A stretch of 64,000 bases of DNA, from positions 1 through 64,000 of the forward strand of contig NZMJ01000084.1 of the NCBI GenBank assembly GCA_002692855.1, in the 5' to 3' direction. A program made the position numbers and the translations under genes. The DNA comes from Maricaulis sp. (GTDB lineage Bacteria; Pseudomonadota; Alphaproteobacteria; Caulobacterales; Maricaulaceae). The notes beneath the pieces were generated by a model that was given only the letters and a program-made list of their open reading frames with translations, was not told the origin of the DNA and did not search any database. Shown in pieces: positions 52,760 to 63,000 of the stretch (positions are counted from its first letter, which is position 1; each line of letters starts with the position of its first letter).

Positions 52760-55700
52760 CTAGAAGTTCTTGCGGATGTCGATATAGACCTGACGACCGC
52801 GGATCGAGTGATACGCCGCGTCATAGCCATTGGTCTCGTCAGCCAGGGGAGGGTCCTGGTCGAAGAGGTTGTTCGAGCCGACCCGGATACGCAGATCTTC
52901 AAACGCTCCGGCACGATCAAACTCGTATTCGAGATAGGCATTCATCGTCGTGAACTCTTCGACGATGAAGGGGTCGCCGTTCGGATCCAGACCCGCACCG
53001 GTGTCGATGAAGTCGGACATGTGGCTGACCAGGGCACCCGCCCCCCAACCGCTGTCGTGACGCCACGTCAGCGTTCCCGAGATATTCCATTCCGGCTGAC
53101 CATCCTGGCGGATGATGTCGCCTTCCTGGGACACGGTGATCTCGTTCGAGATCAGCCCGCTGTCGACCGCGTCCCGGATCTGCTGGGCTCCCGGAGACAG
53201 CGCGATGAAGAAGGTGTCGAGATAGGTGGCATTCACGCTGAGATCGAAATCGCCGAAGCGGGTATTCTCGATCTCGTAGTAGAAGCCGTAATCAAAGCCC
53301 TCGACGTCGATATCCTCGTTGTTGTCGTAGGTGTCGCGGATGAACAGGATGTCGCCCACCGGGGTCAGGCCTGCCGCATTGAAGTAGTTGATCTGGTCCT
53401 GGTTCGGGTCGGCCCGCACCACATTGGGGTTGGACTGGCCTTGCAGGCGCAGAAGGTAATCGAGGCTGATGTGGTTTTCGGCCCCGAACACGCCGACCAC
53501 GCCGCGGCGCTGGATCTCCCAGCGGTCGACGGTGATCGTCATCGCGTTCATGAAACGCAGCGGACCGGCAAAACCGCTCGGTTCGAACACGACGCCATAG
53601 GTGATGCTGACATCATCTTCCGGACCGATGTCGTCGGCCACGGAGCGGCGCTCGGTACGACCGACCGAGAATCCGGTACAGGCGGCATAATTGGCGAAGG
53701 TGCCGTTGCGGACACCCGCTTCGCAGAAATAGCTGTCTTCACGGGCATTCGACCGGTCGACCGCCTCGTTCACGACGAGCATGTTCGGTGCCCGGAAGCC
53801 TTCCGAATAGGCACCACGGAACATCAGGCCCTCAAACGGTGTCCAGGACGCCGCAACCCGGGGGTTGAGACCGCTGCCGCCGAAGTCGGAATAATGCTCG
53901 TAGCGGGAGGCGATTTGCAGATCGAGCGTCTGGATCAGCGGAATGTTCATGTCCGGGCTGACCAGCGGGACTGACATTTCGACATAGCCTGCAGAGATGC
54001 TGCGCGACCCCGATGAGTCCGGCGTCGGGCTGGTGCCGTAAACGTCGGTCTCGCTCACTTCGCCTGTCACGCTGTCGGTAAAGGTGATCGTGCCGTCGAG
54101 CCGCGCATCGCGGTCTTCGTCATATCCCTCGTACCGAACCTCGACGCCAGCAGCGATGCCGACATCACCGCCGGGCACCGAGAACACATTGCCCCGGGTG
54201 ACGCTGAAATCGGCCAGTGCCAGTTCAGCCGAGCTGATCCGCACGACGTCAATCAGGAAGGGCTCGATCAGTTCACGCGAGTTCGGCGTGGCGTCGCCGA
54301 TCGTGGGATTGTTCGGATCACCGCCGTTGAAGATGTTGTAGGTGTCCGGCGTTTCCCGTGAAAGCGCGCGCTGCAACCCCGTTCTGGAAACCGAGTTGTT
54401 CGCCGTGTCTTCCGCGTAGGAGCGGTTGTACAGGACCGCAGTGTCCCAGTCCCAGCCGCTCTGTCCGAATTCGCCGCGCGCACCGCCCAGGATACGCCAC
54501 TGCGAGTTGACCACTTCAACGTCGCGGAAGCCGACATCGACAAACCGGTACCGGCCGCCATCGGTGAAGACCGGAAGACCGCCAACGGGAACATTCGTCA
54601 GGCCTGACAAGCGGTTCGGGTTGGGCCGGCCGTCCGAGAAGGTCACCGGTCCGAACGGGTTGTAGTAATAATTTGCCGGAACCGAGATTTCGGTCCCCGC
54701 GATGCCGTTTCGCGGCTCGTTCGTCGACTGCGTCTCGGCATAGTAGAGGCCGAATTCGCCATACAGGCGCACGCCATTCGCGAGGTCGTGGTTCAGGAAT
54801 GCGAAGACGTTGAACCGGTCACGGTCTGAGATGATCGACCGCTCGGTTGCACCGTCATAGCGCAGGTCAGCGTCCAGCGAGCCGTCATCGATACACAGGT
54901 TCGGGACCGACAGCGCTCCGGCGGTGCTTCCAAGGCACCCGGCAAAATTCGTCGGCTGCAGGTGGAAGACGCCTGCCGTGGACGTCAGGGTCGCTCCATT
55001 CCGGCGCACGCGGGTGGCTGATGTGGTCCGCAGCGTCCACTGGCCCCACGGCGTCTGGGTAGCGCGGTTGTTGAAGGACGCATCGTTCTCAAAGCTCGTC
55101 CCGACCAGGAAGCGCCGCGTGTCCTCGCTCTCCGACAGAGGGTGTTCGGAAGCGAACATGCCGTTGCGGTGAGAGTATTCTGCCGAAAGCGAGATATTCG
55201 TCCGGCCGTTGTTGAAGTCATCGCCTGTGCGCATGGTCAGCGTCGACTCGTCGAGACCGGAATTGGTGGCATAGAGGTGCCGCCCGCGCAGTTGCAGGCC
55301 GTCGACATCGTCCATCAGGATCGTGTTGAACACGCCCGCGACCGCGTCCGAGCCATAGATGGCCGAGGCGCCGTCATTCAGGACTTCGACGCGCTGGATA
55401 CCCGCGACAGGCAGCGAGTTGACGTTGGTTGTCGTGACCGGCGTCGACAGCTCGGCCTGGGTCGATGGGTGGTTCACGATCCGGCGGCCATTGAGCAGGA
55501 CGAGCGTGCCGCTTGAGCCGATCGAGCGCAGATTGATCGAGGCCACGTCGCCCCGCGCATTGTTGTTCGTGGTGTTGTTGTCGGTTCGGAACTGAACCCC
55601 GCCCTGCGACGGCAGCGAACGGATCAGGTCCTCACCGTCGACGCCGCCAATGGCGTCCAGATCATTCTCGCCGATGATCGTGACGGGCAACGCCTCGTTG

Positions 55701-55864
55701 ATGCGCGCGCCCTGGATGTTCGTACCGGTCACGATGATGACATCGCGATCCTGGACTTGTGCGTCTTGCGCCTCGCCCCCCGGCGTCTCCTGCGCCAACG
55801 CAGCCCCACCCCACGCCAGGACTCCCAGCGCAATTCCTGATTTCAAGATTCCCCGAAACGACAT
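52760..55864 (-). CDS. TonB-dependent receptor (large)
   Basis: A 1034-residue outer-membrane receptor. The signal peptide ends ALAQE, and the plug contains VIIVTGTNIQGARINEALPVTIIGEND, then LRSIGSSGTLVLLNGRRIVNHP and RVEVLNDGASAIYGSDAVAGVFN. The barrel ends in RKNF. It is of the large group frequent in Caulobacterales and Sphingomonadales, often for oligosaccharides, peptides or aromatic compounds. First gene of the leftward set with the secreted hydrolase and the DASS transporter. Divergent from the tandem-TetR gene, so probably controlled from the shared 180-bp region. Confidence 0.94.
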   Translation of the reverse strand: MSFRGILKSGIALGVLAWGGAALAQETPGGEAQDAQVQDRDVIIVTGTNIQGARINEALPVTIIGENDLDAIGGVDGEDLIRSLPSQGGVQFRTDNNTTNNNARGDVASINLRSIGSSGTLVLLNGRRIVNHPSTQAELSTPVTTTNVNSLPVAGIQRVEVLNDGASAIYGSDAVAGVFNTILMDDVDGLQLRGRHLYATNSGLDESTLTMRTGDDFNNGRTNISLSAEYSHRNGMFASEHPLSESEDTRRFLVGTSFENDASFNNRATQTPWGQWTLRTTSATRVRRNGATLTSTAGVFHLQPTNFAGCLGSTAGALSVPNLCIDDGSLDADLRYDGATERSIISDRDRFNVFAFLNHDLANGVRLYGEFGLYYAETQSTNEPRNGIAGTEISVPANYYYNPFGPVTFSDGRPNPNRLSGLTNVPVGGLPVFTDGGRYRFVDVGFRDVEVVNSQWRILGGARGEFGQSGWDWDTAVLYNRSYAEDTANNSVSRTGLQRALSRETPDTYNIFNGGDPNNPTIGDATPNSRELIEPFLIDVVRISSAELALADFSVTRGNVFSVPGGDVGIAAGVEVRYEGYDEDRDARLDGTITFTDSVTGEVSETDVYGTSPTPDSSGSRSISAGYVEMSVPLVSPDMNIPLIQTLDLQIASRYEHYSDFGGSGLNPRVAASWTPFEGLMFRGAYSEGFRAPNMLVVNEAVDRSNAREDSYFCEAGVRNGTFANYAACTGFSVGRTERRSVADDIGPEDDVSITYGVVFEPSGFAGPLRFMNAMTITVDRWEIQRRGVVGVFGAENHISLDYLLRLQGQSNPNVVRADPNQDQINYFNAAGLTPVGDILFIRDTYDNNEDIDVEGFDYGFYYEIENTRFGDFDLSVNATYLDTFFIALSPGAQQIRDAVDSGLISNEITVSQEGDIIRQDGQPEWNISGTLTWRHDSGWGAGALVSHMSDFIDTGAGLDPNGDPFIVEEFTTMNAYLEYEFDRAGAFEDLRIRVGSNNLFDQDPPLADETNGYDAAYHSIRGRQVYIDIRKNF

Positions 55865-55910
55865 TTGTCCCTCCCGCTTCTGTTTTGCGAGACGAGACCA
55901 ACGATGCTGG

Positions 55911-55950
55911 ACACTGTCAATAAAATTTATACACTGGGTTCAAATTTCAT
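55911..55950. promoter_or_regulatory. Two tandem 20-bp direct repeats before the tandem-TetR gene
   Basis: Units at 55911-55930 and 55931-55950 both begin ACACTG, have an AAATTT-like core and end AT; 13 of 20 positions match. The first also contains the dyad ATAAA-A-TTTAT. The region is AT-rich against a GC-rich background, as expected for the promoter of the TonB receptor on the minus strand. Direct rather than inverted repeats fit a regulator with two HTH domains in one chain. Confidence 0.5.
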
Positions 55951-56044
55951 ACAGGCTGCCGACGGGTATATCAGGGGGGAAGGTCCGGATTCGCGTTATC
56001 CGGCACACAATCGCTCGACTGTTCAAATTGTGGTGAAAACACAG

Positions 56045-57352
56045 ATGGCCGTCCTCAGACCGAAATTTCCCGATCACGGATCGCCCTTTTCGCGCAAACA
56101 GGAGCGGGATCGCAAAACCGCCGCGATCCGCTCTGCGGCGTCCCGAAGATTCGACGCGCAGGGTGTCCAGGGCACCCGCCTTGAAGACATCGCGTCGGAC
56201 CTGGGTCTGACGAAGACCAGCATCTCCTATTATTACGCGTCGAAGGACGAGCTGGCCGAGGCGGTCTTCATCACGGCCGTGAAGTTCCTGGAAGAGGCCG
56301 TCCAAGACGCTGCCGAGCTGAGCGGATCTGCGAGCGGAAAGATACTGGGTCTGTTCCGGATCTATGCCGACCAGTTGATTGACGCGCTGGCCGGTGAACG
56401 CGCCCATCCGGCGCAATTGCAGGAACTCGACACCCTGCCGGACGATGCGCAGGAGCGCATCGTGACGCGGCTGAACGCGGCCATCGGACAGGTCAATGAC
56501 CTCGTCTCGGACTGGCTCGCCTCTTCGGGTCGTGACCTGGGCCGCAGCGAGCCGGTGACCTTCTGCCTGTTCTCCCTGCTCGACTGGTTGAAGGTCAGCG
56601 CCGGGGAATTGTCTCCCGCTGAATTCCGCAAGGCCGCCGACGGGCTGCTCGACGTCCTCAAGACCGGTCTGGCCACACCGGGGGAATTGTCGGCCCGCAT
56701 CGGCGTACAATTCACCGACCCCCGGGAAGTGCCCCAGATCTTCGATCGCGATGCGCGAAACGAGATGAAGCGCGTCGCCTTTCTCAAGGCCGGAATCCGC
56801 TTCTTCAACCTCTATGGTTTTGAAGGCCTTTCGCTGGCCGACGTCGCCGCATCGCTGGGCGTCACGCGCGGCGCGTTCTACTACCACATCCCCGACAAGG
56901 AGAGCTTTCTCGACCAGTGTTTCGATCACTCGCTGGAAGCCGTGGAGGCGAGCCTCGACAGCGCCAATGAGGACTATTCCGGCCTGGAGTGGATTCAGCG
57001 CGTCTTGTTCGACCTGATCTACATGCAGGCCAGCGGCATGACGCCGGTCATTCGCATGAATCTGATGTCAGCCCTGCCGACCAAGCGGCGCAATCGCTAC
57101 CGGGCGCGGCTGCGCAATATCTGGCGCCGGCTGGGCGATGCCCATGATGCTGCCGTTGCCGACGGGACCGCGCGCGAACACGATTCCCAGACGGTCGAGG
57201 CCATTCTCGCCAGCGTCATCTTTCTGAATGTCGGTTACACGCTGTCTGCCGCCAACAGCCTCGATGACTGGCGCATGTCGGAACACCCGCAGTCTTCGAC
57301 CAATGATTATCTCAACATCCTGCTTTACGGGCTGACGACGGAGGACGCGTGA
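56045..57352 (+). CDS. Regulator with two TetR domains in one chain
   Basis: About 435 residues. The first TetR HTH is near residues 17-75 (AAIRSAASRRFDAQGVQGTRLEDIASDLGLTKTSISYYYASKDELAE). The second starts near residue 241 (MKRVAFLKAGIRFFNLYGFEGLSLADVAASLGVTRGAFYYHIPDKESF). Each is followed by its own helical ligand-type domain, so the protein is a fused tandem dimer. The ATG at 56045 is preferred; the open frame upstream runs through the promoter. The stop overlaps the lyase start (GTGA). It probably controls the receptor and this operon. Confidence 0.88.
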   Translation: MAVLRPKFPDHGSPFSRKQERDRKTAAIRSAASRRFDAQGVQGTRLEDIASDLGLTKTSISYYYASKDELAEAVFITAVKFLEEAVQDAAELSGSASGKILGLFRIYADQLIDALAGERAHPAQLQELDTLPDDAQERIVTRLNAAIGQVNDLVSDWLASSGRDLGRSEPVTFCLFSLLDWLKVSAGELSPAEFRKAADGLLDVLKTGLATPGELSARIGVQFTDPREVPQIFDRDARNEMKRVAFLKAGIRFFNLYGFEGLSLADVAASLGVTRGAFYYHIPDKESFLDQCFDHSLEAVEASLDSANEDYSGLEWIQRVLFDLIYMQASGMTPVIRMNLMSALPTKRRNRYRARLRNIWRRLGDAHDAAVADGTAREHDSQTVEAILASVIFLNVGYTLSAANSLDDWRMSEHPQSSTNDYLNILLYGLTTEDA

Positions 57353-58815
57353 AACTCATAGTCATCGCCGTTACAGCTTGCTGCCTCGCCGGCACGCCCG
57401 CCCTGTGCCAGACCGGGCCGGCCGCCCCTCCCGAACACGCTGGCGCCTTTGTGCCGCGCGCGGCCGTCCTGTCGCCCAATACGGAGATTGCGGCCATCTT
57501 CTCGGACGCCTCGTTGAACGCGCAGGTGCTGCGCCTTGAAGCCGCCCTCGCCCGCGCGCAGGCGACGCACGGCGTCATCCCGCAAGCGGCAGCCGATGCG
57601 ATTTCCGCCGCCGCAATTGCGGACAACATCCCGCAGGACGAACTCGATTCCGAATACGCGGTCGTGCGTCACCGCATGGTTGCGCTTTTGAATGTCCTGC
57701 GCCGGTCACTCGACGAGGACAGCGCCGACTACCTGCATTTCGGTGCCACCACGGTCGACCTTTATGACAGTGCCGCCATGCTGCAGATGCGCGAGGCCAC
57801 CTACGCCCTGATCGCGGATTTGCGCACCATCGAACTCCAGCTCATCGAGCAGGCCGAACACTATCGTGACACCCCGATGATCGGACGCACTCTGGGCCAG
57901 CACGCCCTGCCGATCACCTTCGGCAAGAAGCTCAGCGGCTATATCGGCGAAAACCGTCGCCATATCGACCGGCTCTCGGATCTTCTGGAACGGATCGACC
58001 GGTCCATCATCATGAAGGGCGCGGTCGGCAGCTATCTCGGTCTCGGCCCCGAAGGCCGGAATGTCGAGCGCCAGATGGCGCGCGAACTGGGCCTGCCCGA
58101 CCCCTATCCCGATGACTGGCATGCCGGACGCGACGTGTTTGCGGAGTTTGCGCTGGTCCAGTCGATGATCGCCCATACCTGGGCCCGGCTGGGTCAGGAG
58201 GTGTTCCTGCTTCAGATGACCGACATCGGCTCGGTCCATGAACAGTTGCCGGGCGGTTCGGTCGGATCGAGCACCATGCCGCACAAGATCAATCCGTCGC
58301 TCTCCGAAGCATTGATCCAGCACGGCCGTGTCATTCCGCGCCTCGCCGAAATCGTCCAGGACGACATGATCAATATCTTCGAGCGCGACAACACCTCGCG
58401 TCCCAATGATGCCATTGCCGACCTGGCCCTGGCGACCGAGGCGATGCTGGGCGACACCAGCCGGCTGATTGCGCGGCTTCGCGTCGACCAGGACCGGATG
58501 GCGCAGAACCTCCAGCGCAGCGAGGGCTGGATCCTGACCCAGCGCATCGTGTTTGCCCTGCAGGACGAGTTGGGCCGCGAGGGCGCGGAACACCGTCTGC
58601 GGGATCTGGCCGCCTCCGCGAGCGAAACCGGTGCCAGCCTGCGCGAAGCGATCGAGGCCGACGCCGACCTTCTGGCCCTGTTCGAGCCGGGCGAACTCGA
58701 CGCCTTGCTCGACCCCCTCACCTATCTGGGACTGGACGGCGAGATCGTCGACGCGGTTGTCGCCGAAGCCCTGGCCGCGCGCGCCCACGATCCTGTTCTT
58801 CCCGAAACACCGTGA
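57349..58815 (+). CDS. Exported lyase of the fumarase/aspartase superfamily (CMLE/ASL-like)
   Basis: A 488-residue protein. A hydrophobic leader (KLIVIAVTACCLAGTPALCQ) directs export. The superfamily regions are present: HFGATTVDLYDSA, GRTLGQHALPITFG, and the signature GSSTMPHKINP near residues 306-316. In the second region Leu stands where argininosuccinate/fumarase-type enzymes have His, as in carboxymuconate cycloisomerases. It would perform an elimination or ring-forming reaction on a dicarboxylate-type substrate, commonly releasing fumarate. Export of this superfamily is unusual. GTG start overlaps the TetR stop. Confidence 0.87.
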   Translation: MKLIVIAVTACCLAGTPALCQTGPAAPPEHAGAFVPRAAVLSPNTEIAAIFSDASLNAQVLRLEAALARAQATHGVIPQAAADAISAAAIADNIPQDELDSEYAVVRHRMVALLNVLRRSLDEDSADYLHFGATTVDLYDSAAMLQMREATYALIADLRTIELQLIEQAEHYRDTPMIGRTLGQHALPITFGKKLSGYIGENRRHIDRLSDLLERIDRSIIMKGAVGSYLGLGPEGRNVERQMARELGLPDPYPDDWHAGRDVFAEFALVQSMIAHTWARLGQEVFLLQMTDIGSVHEQLPGGSVGSSTMPHKINPSLSEALIQHGRVIPRLAEIVQDDMINIFERDNTSRPNDAIADLALATEAMLGDTSRLIARLRVDQDRMAQNLQRSEGWILTQRIVFALQDELGREGAEHRLRDLAASASETGASLREAIEADADLLALFEPGELDALLDPLTYLGLDGEIVDAVVAEALAARAHDPVLPETP

Positions 58816-58823
58816 GGCTAAAA

Positions 58824-59984
58824 ATGACCCGTCATTACGTGTTGATCGCGGGCTGCGCCGCACTCCTGTCAGCGTGCGCAACGGTCCGGTCCGGATGTGA
58901 GTCAGGCGAGATTCGCCTGTCTCAGGATTTCGCGAACGCCCCAGGCTCGGCCTGCACACGCACCGGCCCGGCATCCTTCGAACTGACCGTGTTGCCCGAG
59001 AGCGCGGACATAAACCCGAGCCCCTGGTATGCCTTTGACATCATCACCCCTCGGCCGGCCGAGGTCTCTGTCACGCTCGACTATGGTGATTACCGGCACC
59101 GCTATCGCCCGAAATTTAGGCAGGCTGACGGCGGCTGGATCACCCTTCCTGAAGAGACGCTCATCCTTGGCGACGGGGATCACACGGCCTTGCTGCGCCT
59201 TGACCTTGAGCCCGGCACTGCGCGTATCGCCGCCCAGGAAGTGTTGTCGCCGGAGGATCGCGCCGCGTGGCGTGCGGCCTTCGCTGAACAGCACGGGCTC
59301 GAACGCGAGATCCTTGGCGCCAGTATCGAAGGCCGCCTGATCGAGGCGCTTCTGCGCCGGTCAGAAGACCCGGACGCCCCTCTGATCGTGGTGATAGGCG
59401 GTCAGCACCCGCCCGAAGTGACCGGCGCTCTTGCGTTGAGGTCCTTCCTCGAAACCCTGTTCGGCCGCGACAGGGCCGACGAGGTTCTCAGCCGCCATGA
59501 ATGGCTGATCGTGCCCGACCTCAATCCCGACGGGATCATGCGGGGGCATTGGCGCGAGAATCTTGGTGGTCTCGACCTCAATCGCGACTGGGGCCCGTTC
59601 ACCCAGCCTGAAACATCAGCTGTGCGCGATGCCATCGAGGCGCGCCGCGCTGCCGGGCACACGCCCTTCCTGCTGCTGGACTTCCACAGCACACGCCGCG
59701 ACGTGCTCTACACGCCTGACGATGCCATGGAACTGAGCCCTGCCAATTTCTCGGCCGACTGGATCGCCCTCCTGGACGACAGCTGGACCGGAAGCGGCGC
59801 GGCATTCGAACGCGACCCCGGTCACAATCCCGGCCTGCCGACGTCGAAGACCTGGTTTGCCGAGATCTATGGCGCGCCGGGACTGACCGTCGAGTTTGGC
59901 GACGAAACGGACCGGGACCGGATCGAGGCGCTGGCAACCGCCGCCGCAACCGCCTTGCACCGCTATTTGCGAGACCAGGACTGA
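58824..59984 (+). CDS. M14-type zinc carboxypeptidase/deacylase lipoprotein
   Basis: About 386 residues with a lipoprotein leader (LIAGCAALLSAC). The zinc site is complete: HPPE (H195, E198), DFHST (H288), and the catalytic glutamate in TVEFGDE (E357). NPDGIMRGHW and LDLNRDWG match the M14 substrate-binding region. The first 150 residues are a beta-rich domain. It should cleave an amide or peptide bond in the periplasm. The ATG at 58824 has GAGG 6 nt upstream; the earlier GTG at 58812 overlaps the lyase stop. Third gene of the rightward operon. Confidence 0.87.
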   Translation: MTRHYVLIAGCAALLSACATVRSGCESGEIRLSQDFANAPGSACTRTGPASFELTVLPESADINPSPWYAFDIITPRPAEVSVTLDYGDYRHRYRPKFRQADGGWITLPEETLILGDGDHTALLRLDLEPGTARIAAQEVLSPEDRAAWRAAFAEQHGLEREILGASIEGRLIEALLRRSEDPDAPLIVVIGGQHPPEVTGALALRSFLETLFGRDRADEVLSRHEWLIVPDLNPDGIMRGHWRENLGGLDLNRDWGPFTQPETSAVRDAIEARRAAGHTPFLLLDFHSTRRDVLYTPDDAMELSPANFSADWIALLDDSWTGSGAAFERDPGHNPGLPTSKTWFAEIYGAPGLTVEFGDETDRDRIEALATAAATALHRYLRDQD

Positions 59985-60003
59985 CCGGACCTACGATCGG
60001 TCA
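59982..60003 (+). terminator. Weak hairpin between convergent genes
   Basis: TGACCG (59982-59987, including the M14 stop) pairs with CGGTCA (59998-60003) around 10 nt. No T-run follows on either strand. It lies in the 72-bp gap between the M14 gene and the Ig-like repeat gene that ends toward it. Confidence 0.25.
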
Positions 60004-60056
60004 ACGCCGTATCCGGGTCACGGGGCCCTTCAAGCAGAGTCAATCCGGGGCGGCGT

Positions 60057-63000
60057 TCAGTCCGCAACCAGCCTCCATCCCGATGCTTCACCGGCAATCA
60101 CCAGGGCGGCAGCCCCATTCTCATTGGCCGGCAGATCCATTACCGCTTGATAATGCCCTGAGAGTGAGCAGGACATCAGGGTGATGCTGGCATCGAGAAG
60201 GCCTGGCGCACCCGCATTGGGGGCGTGCCCCTGACCGCTGACGATGCAACCCGCAAGGCTCCCCGAGATTCCCCCGGAGGCTGAGATGGTGATGCCGCCT
60301 GACGCGGCCGCAATGGCGTAGTCCCCGGCCATGTCAGACCAGGATACGGCGCGGTCACTGCGATGGTCGCGAATGCCCCAGAACTCGCCATCGCGTTCGG
60401 CCCAGGCCTGACCTAGACGAATGAGACCGGTATTCGTCCACACGCCGTCATGACCGTGCATCACGAACCGGCCCAGCGTCTCGAGCGGAACGAGTTCCGT
60501 GATCTGCGATGCCTCGTCGGAGATCAGGACATTGCCGTCCCGCAGAACAAAGGCGTGTGACCGTGTGAGGGTCTCTCCATTCCGGCGCAGGACACTCCAT
60601 CTTCCGGTCGGCAGGCTCGAGCCGATCTCGGGCAGGTCACTCGCTGCCGGAGCGGTCACAGCCGCGCTGGTCGCTGAACGAATCGTCCCGGAAGTATCGG
60701 CGAACCGCATAAAGACGCGGGCATTCGCCGGATCGAAGGGAATACCGCTTCCTGCGCTGGTGTCGCGGGCGAAGACCGCAAAGTAGAGCGGCGTGTTCGC
60801 GGGCATCGTCGAACTGACGCTCGACCCGCGCGGCGTGATGCAGATCGAAGCTGCATTCACCTGGCAAAGTTCAAGCGACAGAGGCAGAACGGCAGAACCG
60901 GTGTCGACGCTCGTGGAGAGGGTGACTTCCCCTGCACCCGCAGAACCATCGCCTGCCCCGATATTGATCGCCGCAGCAGTCATGAACTGCGTCCGCCCCG
61001 GCCCGGGGATACGGATAACCCCGTCGCCCGAGGGGGTGGCGCTGATCGAGAGAATGTCAGGCCCCGGCGCGGCCCCGATGGTCAGGAGCACCGAATTGAC
61101 GCCGACAATCGGATCGAGACTTGCATTCTCACAGGTGATGACCGGCACAAACTCGAACCCCTGCGCCCCGGTCTGACTGACCGGTGTCATGGCCAGCACG
61201 AAGCTCAGGCTTCCGCCGTTCGGGATATCGAAGAGCGGGTCCTGGGGGCCGACGACGTTTGAGCTTCCCGTTTCAAGCAGCCGGTAACCCAGTGTGGCCG
61301 GAGCTCCCGCCGGCGCAGTGATGCGGCAGCTTTGCGCCGGTGAGGACGACCGCGAAACGACGGAAAGGAAGGCGGTGATCACTGGTCCGCCGACATGACC
61401 CGAACGCGCGGCCGGCAGGGTAGCAGCAACGATGCGGCCCGCCGGCGGGTTATCAAGTGTAAAGCGCGCTGCGACGGTCTGGTTCGAACTCATCGCCACG
61501 ACGCAGGTCGATGTCGCCGATCCCGTGCACGGTCCATCTGTCCACCCGGCAAAGCTCGATTCCGGGGCGGCCGAGGCCGTCAGCGTTACGCTGCTCGACA
61601 CCTCGAACTCGCCGCTGCAAGTCGGTCCGCAGTCGATGCCCGCAGGCGCACTCGTGACGGTTCCCGAGCCTGCGCCGGGACGTGAGACCGTGAGGGTCCG
61701 GTTCGGATTATGCGAAATCGAGAAGGCAGGAGCAGCCGAGTTCGCGTTGCCGGCCGCGTCATTGGCGACTCCACCCGCGATAGCAATCGTGACGGAAGAT
61801 CCGGTTCCCGGTGTGATCGTGGCGGTATAAGTGCGCGCATCACCGGCGGTGAAGCCCGAGATCGTCCCGTTCCCGGCGCTCAGATCTCCCGCGTCAAATC
61901 CCGTGACGTCTTCCGAGAAGGTCACCGTTATGGCGAAGGGTCCGGCAACCGGAGCTGAAGCCGTCGTCGAGATCGTCACGGTCGGCGCGGTATTGTCGAG
62001 CGTGTAGGTCTGGGCCGATCCGGTCGGCGTGGTGCCGGACAGCGTATTGCCGACCGCGTCGGCGATGGTGTTACCCGCCGCGATGGCAAGACCGACAGAA
62101 CCATCCACGCTCGCCAGGTCGCCCCCCGAAACAGTGATGTCATAAGCGTTCGATGCCACTGCAAGAACCGGGTTGCCGGTGTTCCCCGCAACGCTCGGCG
62201 GGAATCCGGCAGTCGCGGCGGAAATCTGGGTCACGCCGGCGGTCGAACCGGTGATCGAGAAGTCTGCGGCTGTCACGTTCGGAATGGCTTCCGAGAAACT
62301 CACGCGCCAGACCAGGCTGTCGGCATTCGTCAGTTCGACTGAAGGCGTCTGGCGCAGGACCGAGGTCAGGGTTGGTGCCGTGTTGTCGAGGCTGAATGTG
62401 TGCTCGTTGGCGCCGGTCGGCGTCGTGCTGGCAAGCAGATTGCCGGTCGGATCAGCCGCTGCCAGAGCAGTCAGGACAAGCGTGACATTTGCGTCGAGTC
62501 CGCCCAGATCACCGCCGCTGGCCGTCACATCGTAGATGTTCGAGATCGTTGGCGCGTCTGCGCTGACGCCTGCTCCCGGGGTCGGTGCGGTCACGACAGG
62601 CGCGACGGAGAGTTGGGCCGTTGTGCCGGTCACAGAAAAGTCGGTCGCATCGACTGTCGCGACCGTTTCGGAAAATGTCACCCGCCAGGTCAGGCTGTCG
62701 GCATTGGTGTTTGTTCCGGCCGGGGACTGGCGCACAAGCGAAACGAGTGTTGGCACGGTATTGTCCAGCGAGAAGGACTGGCTGCCGTTTGCCAGACTCG
62801 TAGTCACGGGGTTGCCGGCCAGGTCGCGCATGTCTTGCCCGGGCGCGATACCCAGCGCCACTGTGCCGTCATAGGTGGCCAGGTCTCCGCCCGAGGCCGT
62901 GACGAAAATGGTCGCTGTGCTCTCTCCGGCGTTGGTGACGACCGAGATCGACAAGGTTGCCCCCGTCGGGCCGGTGAGAGTGAAGTCTGCCGGATTGACC

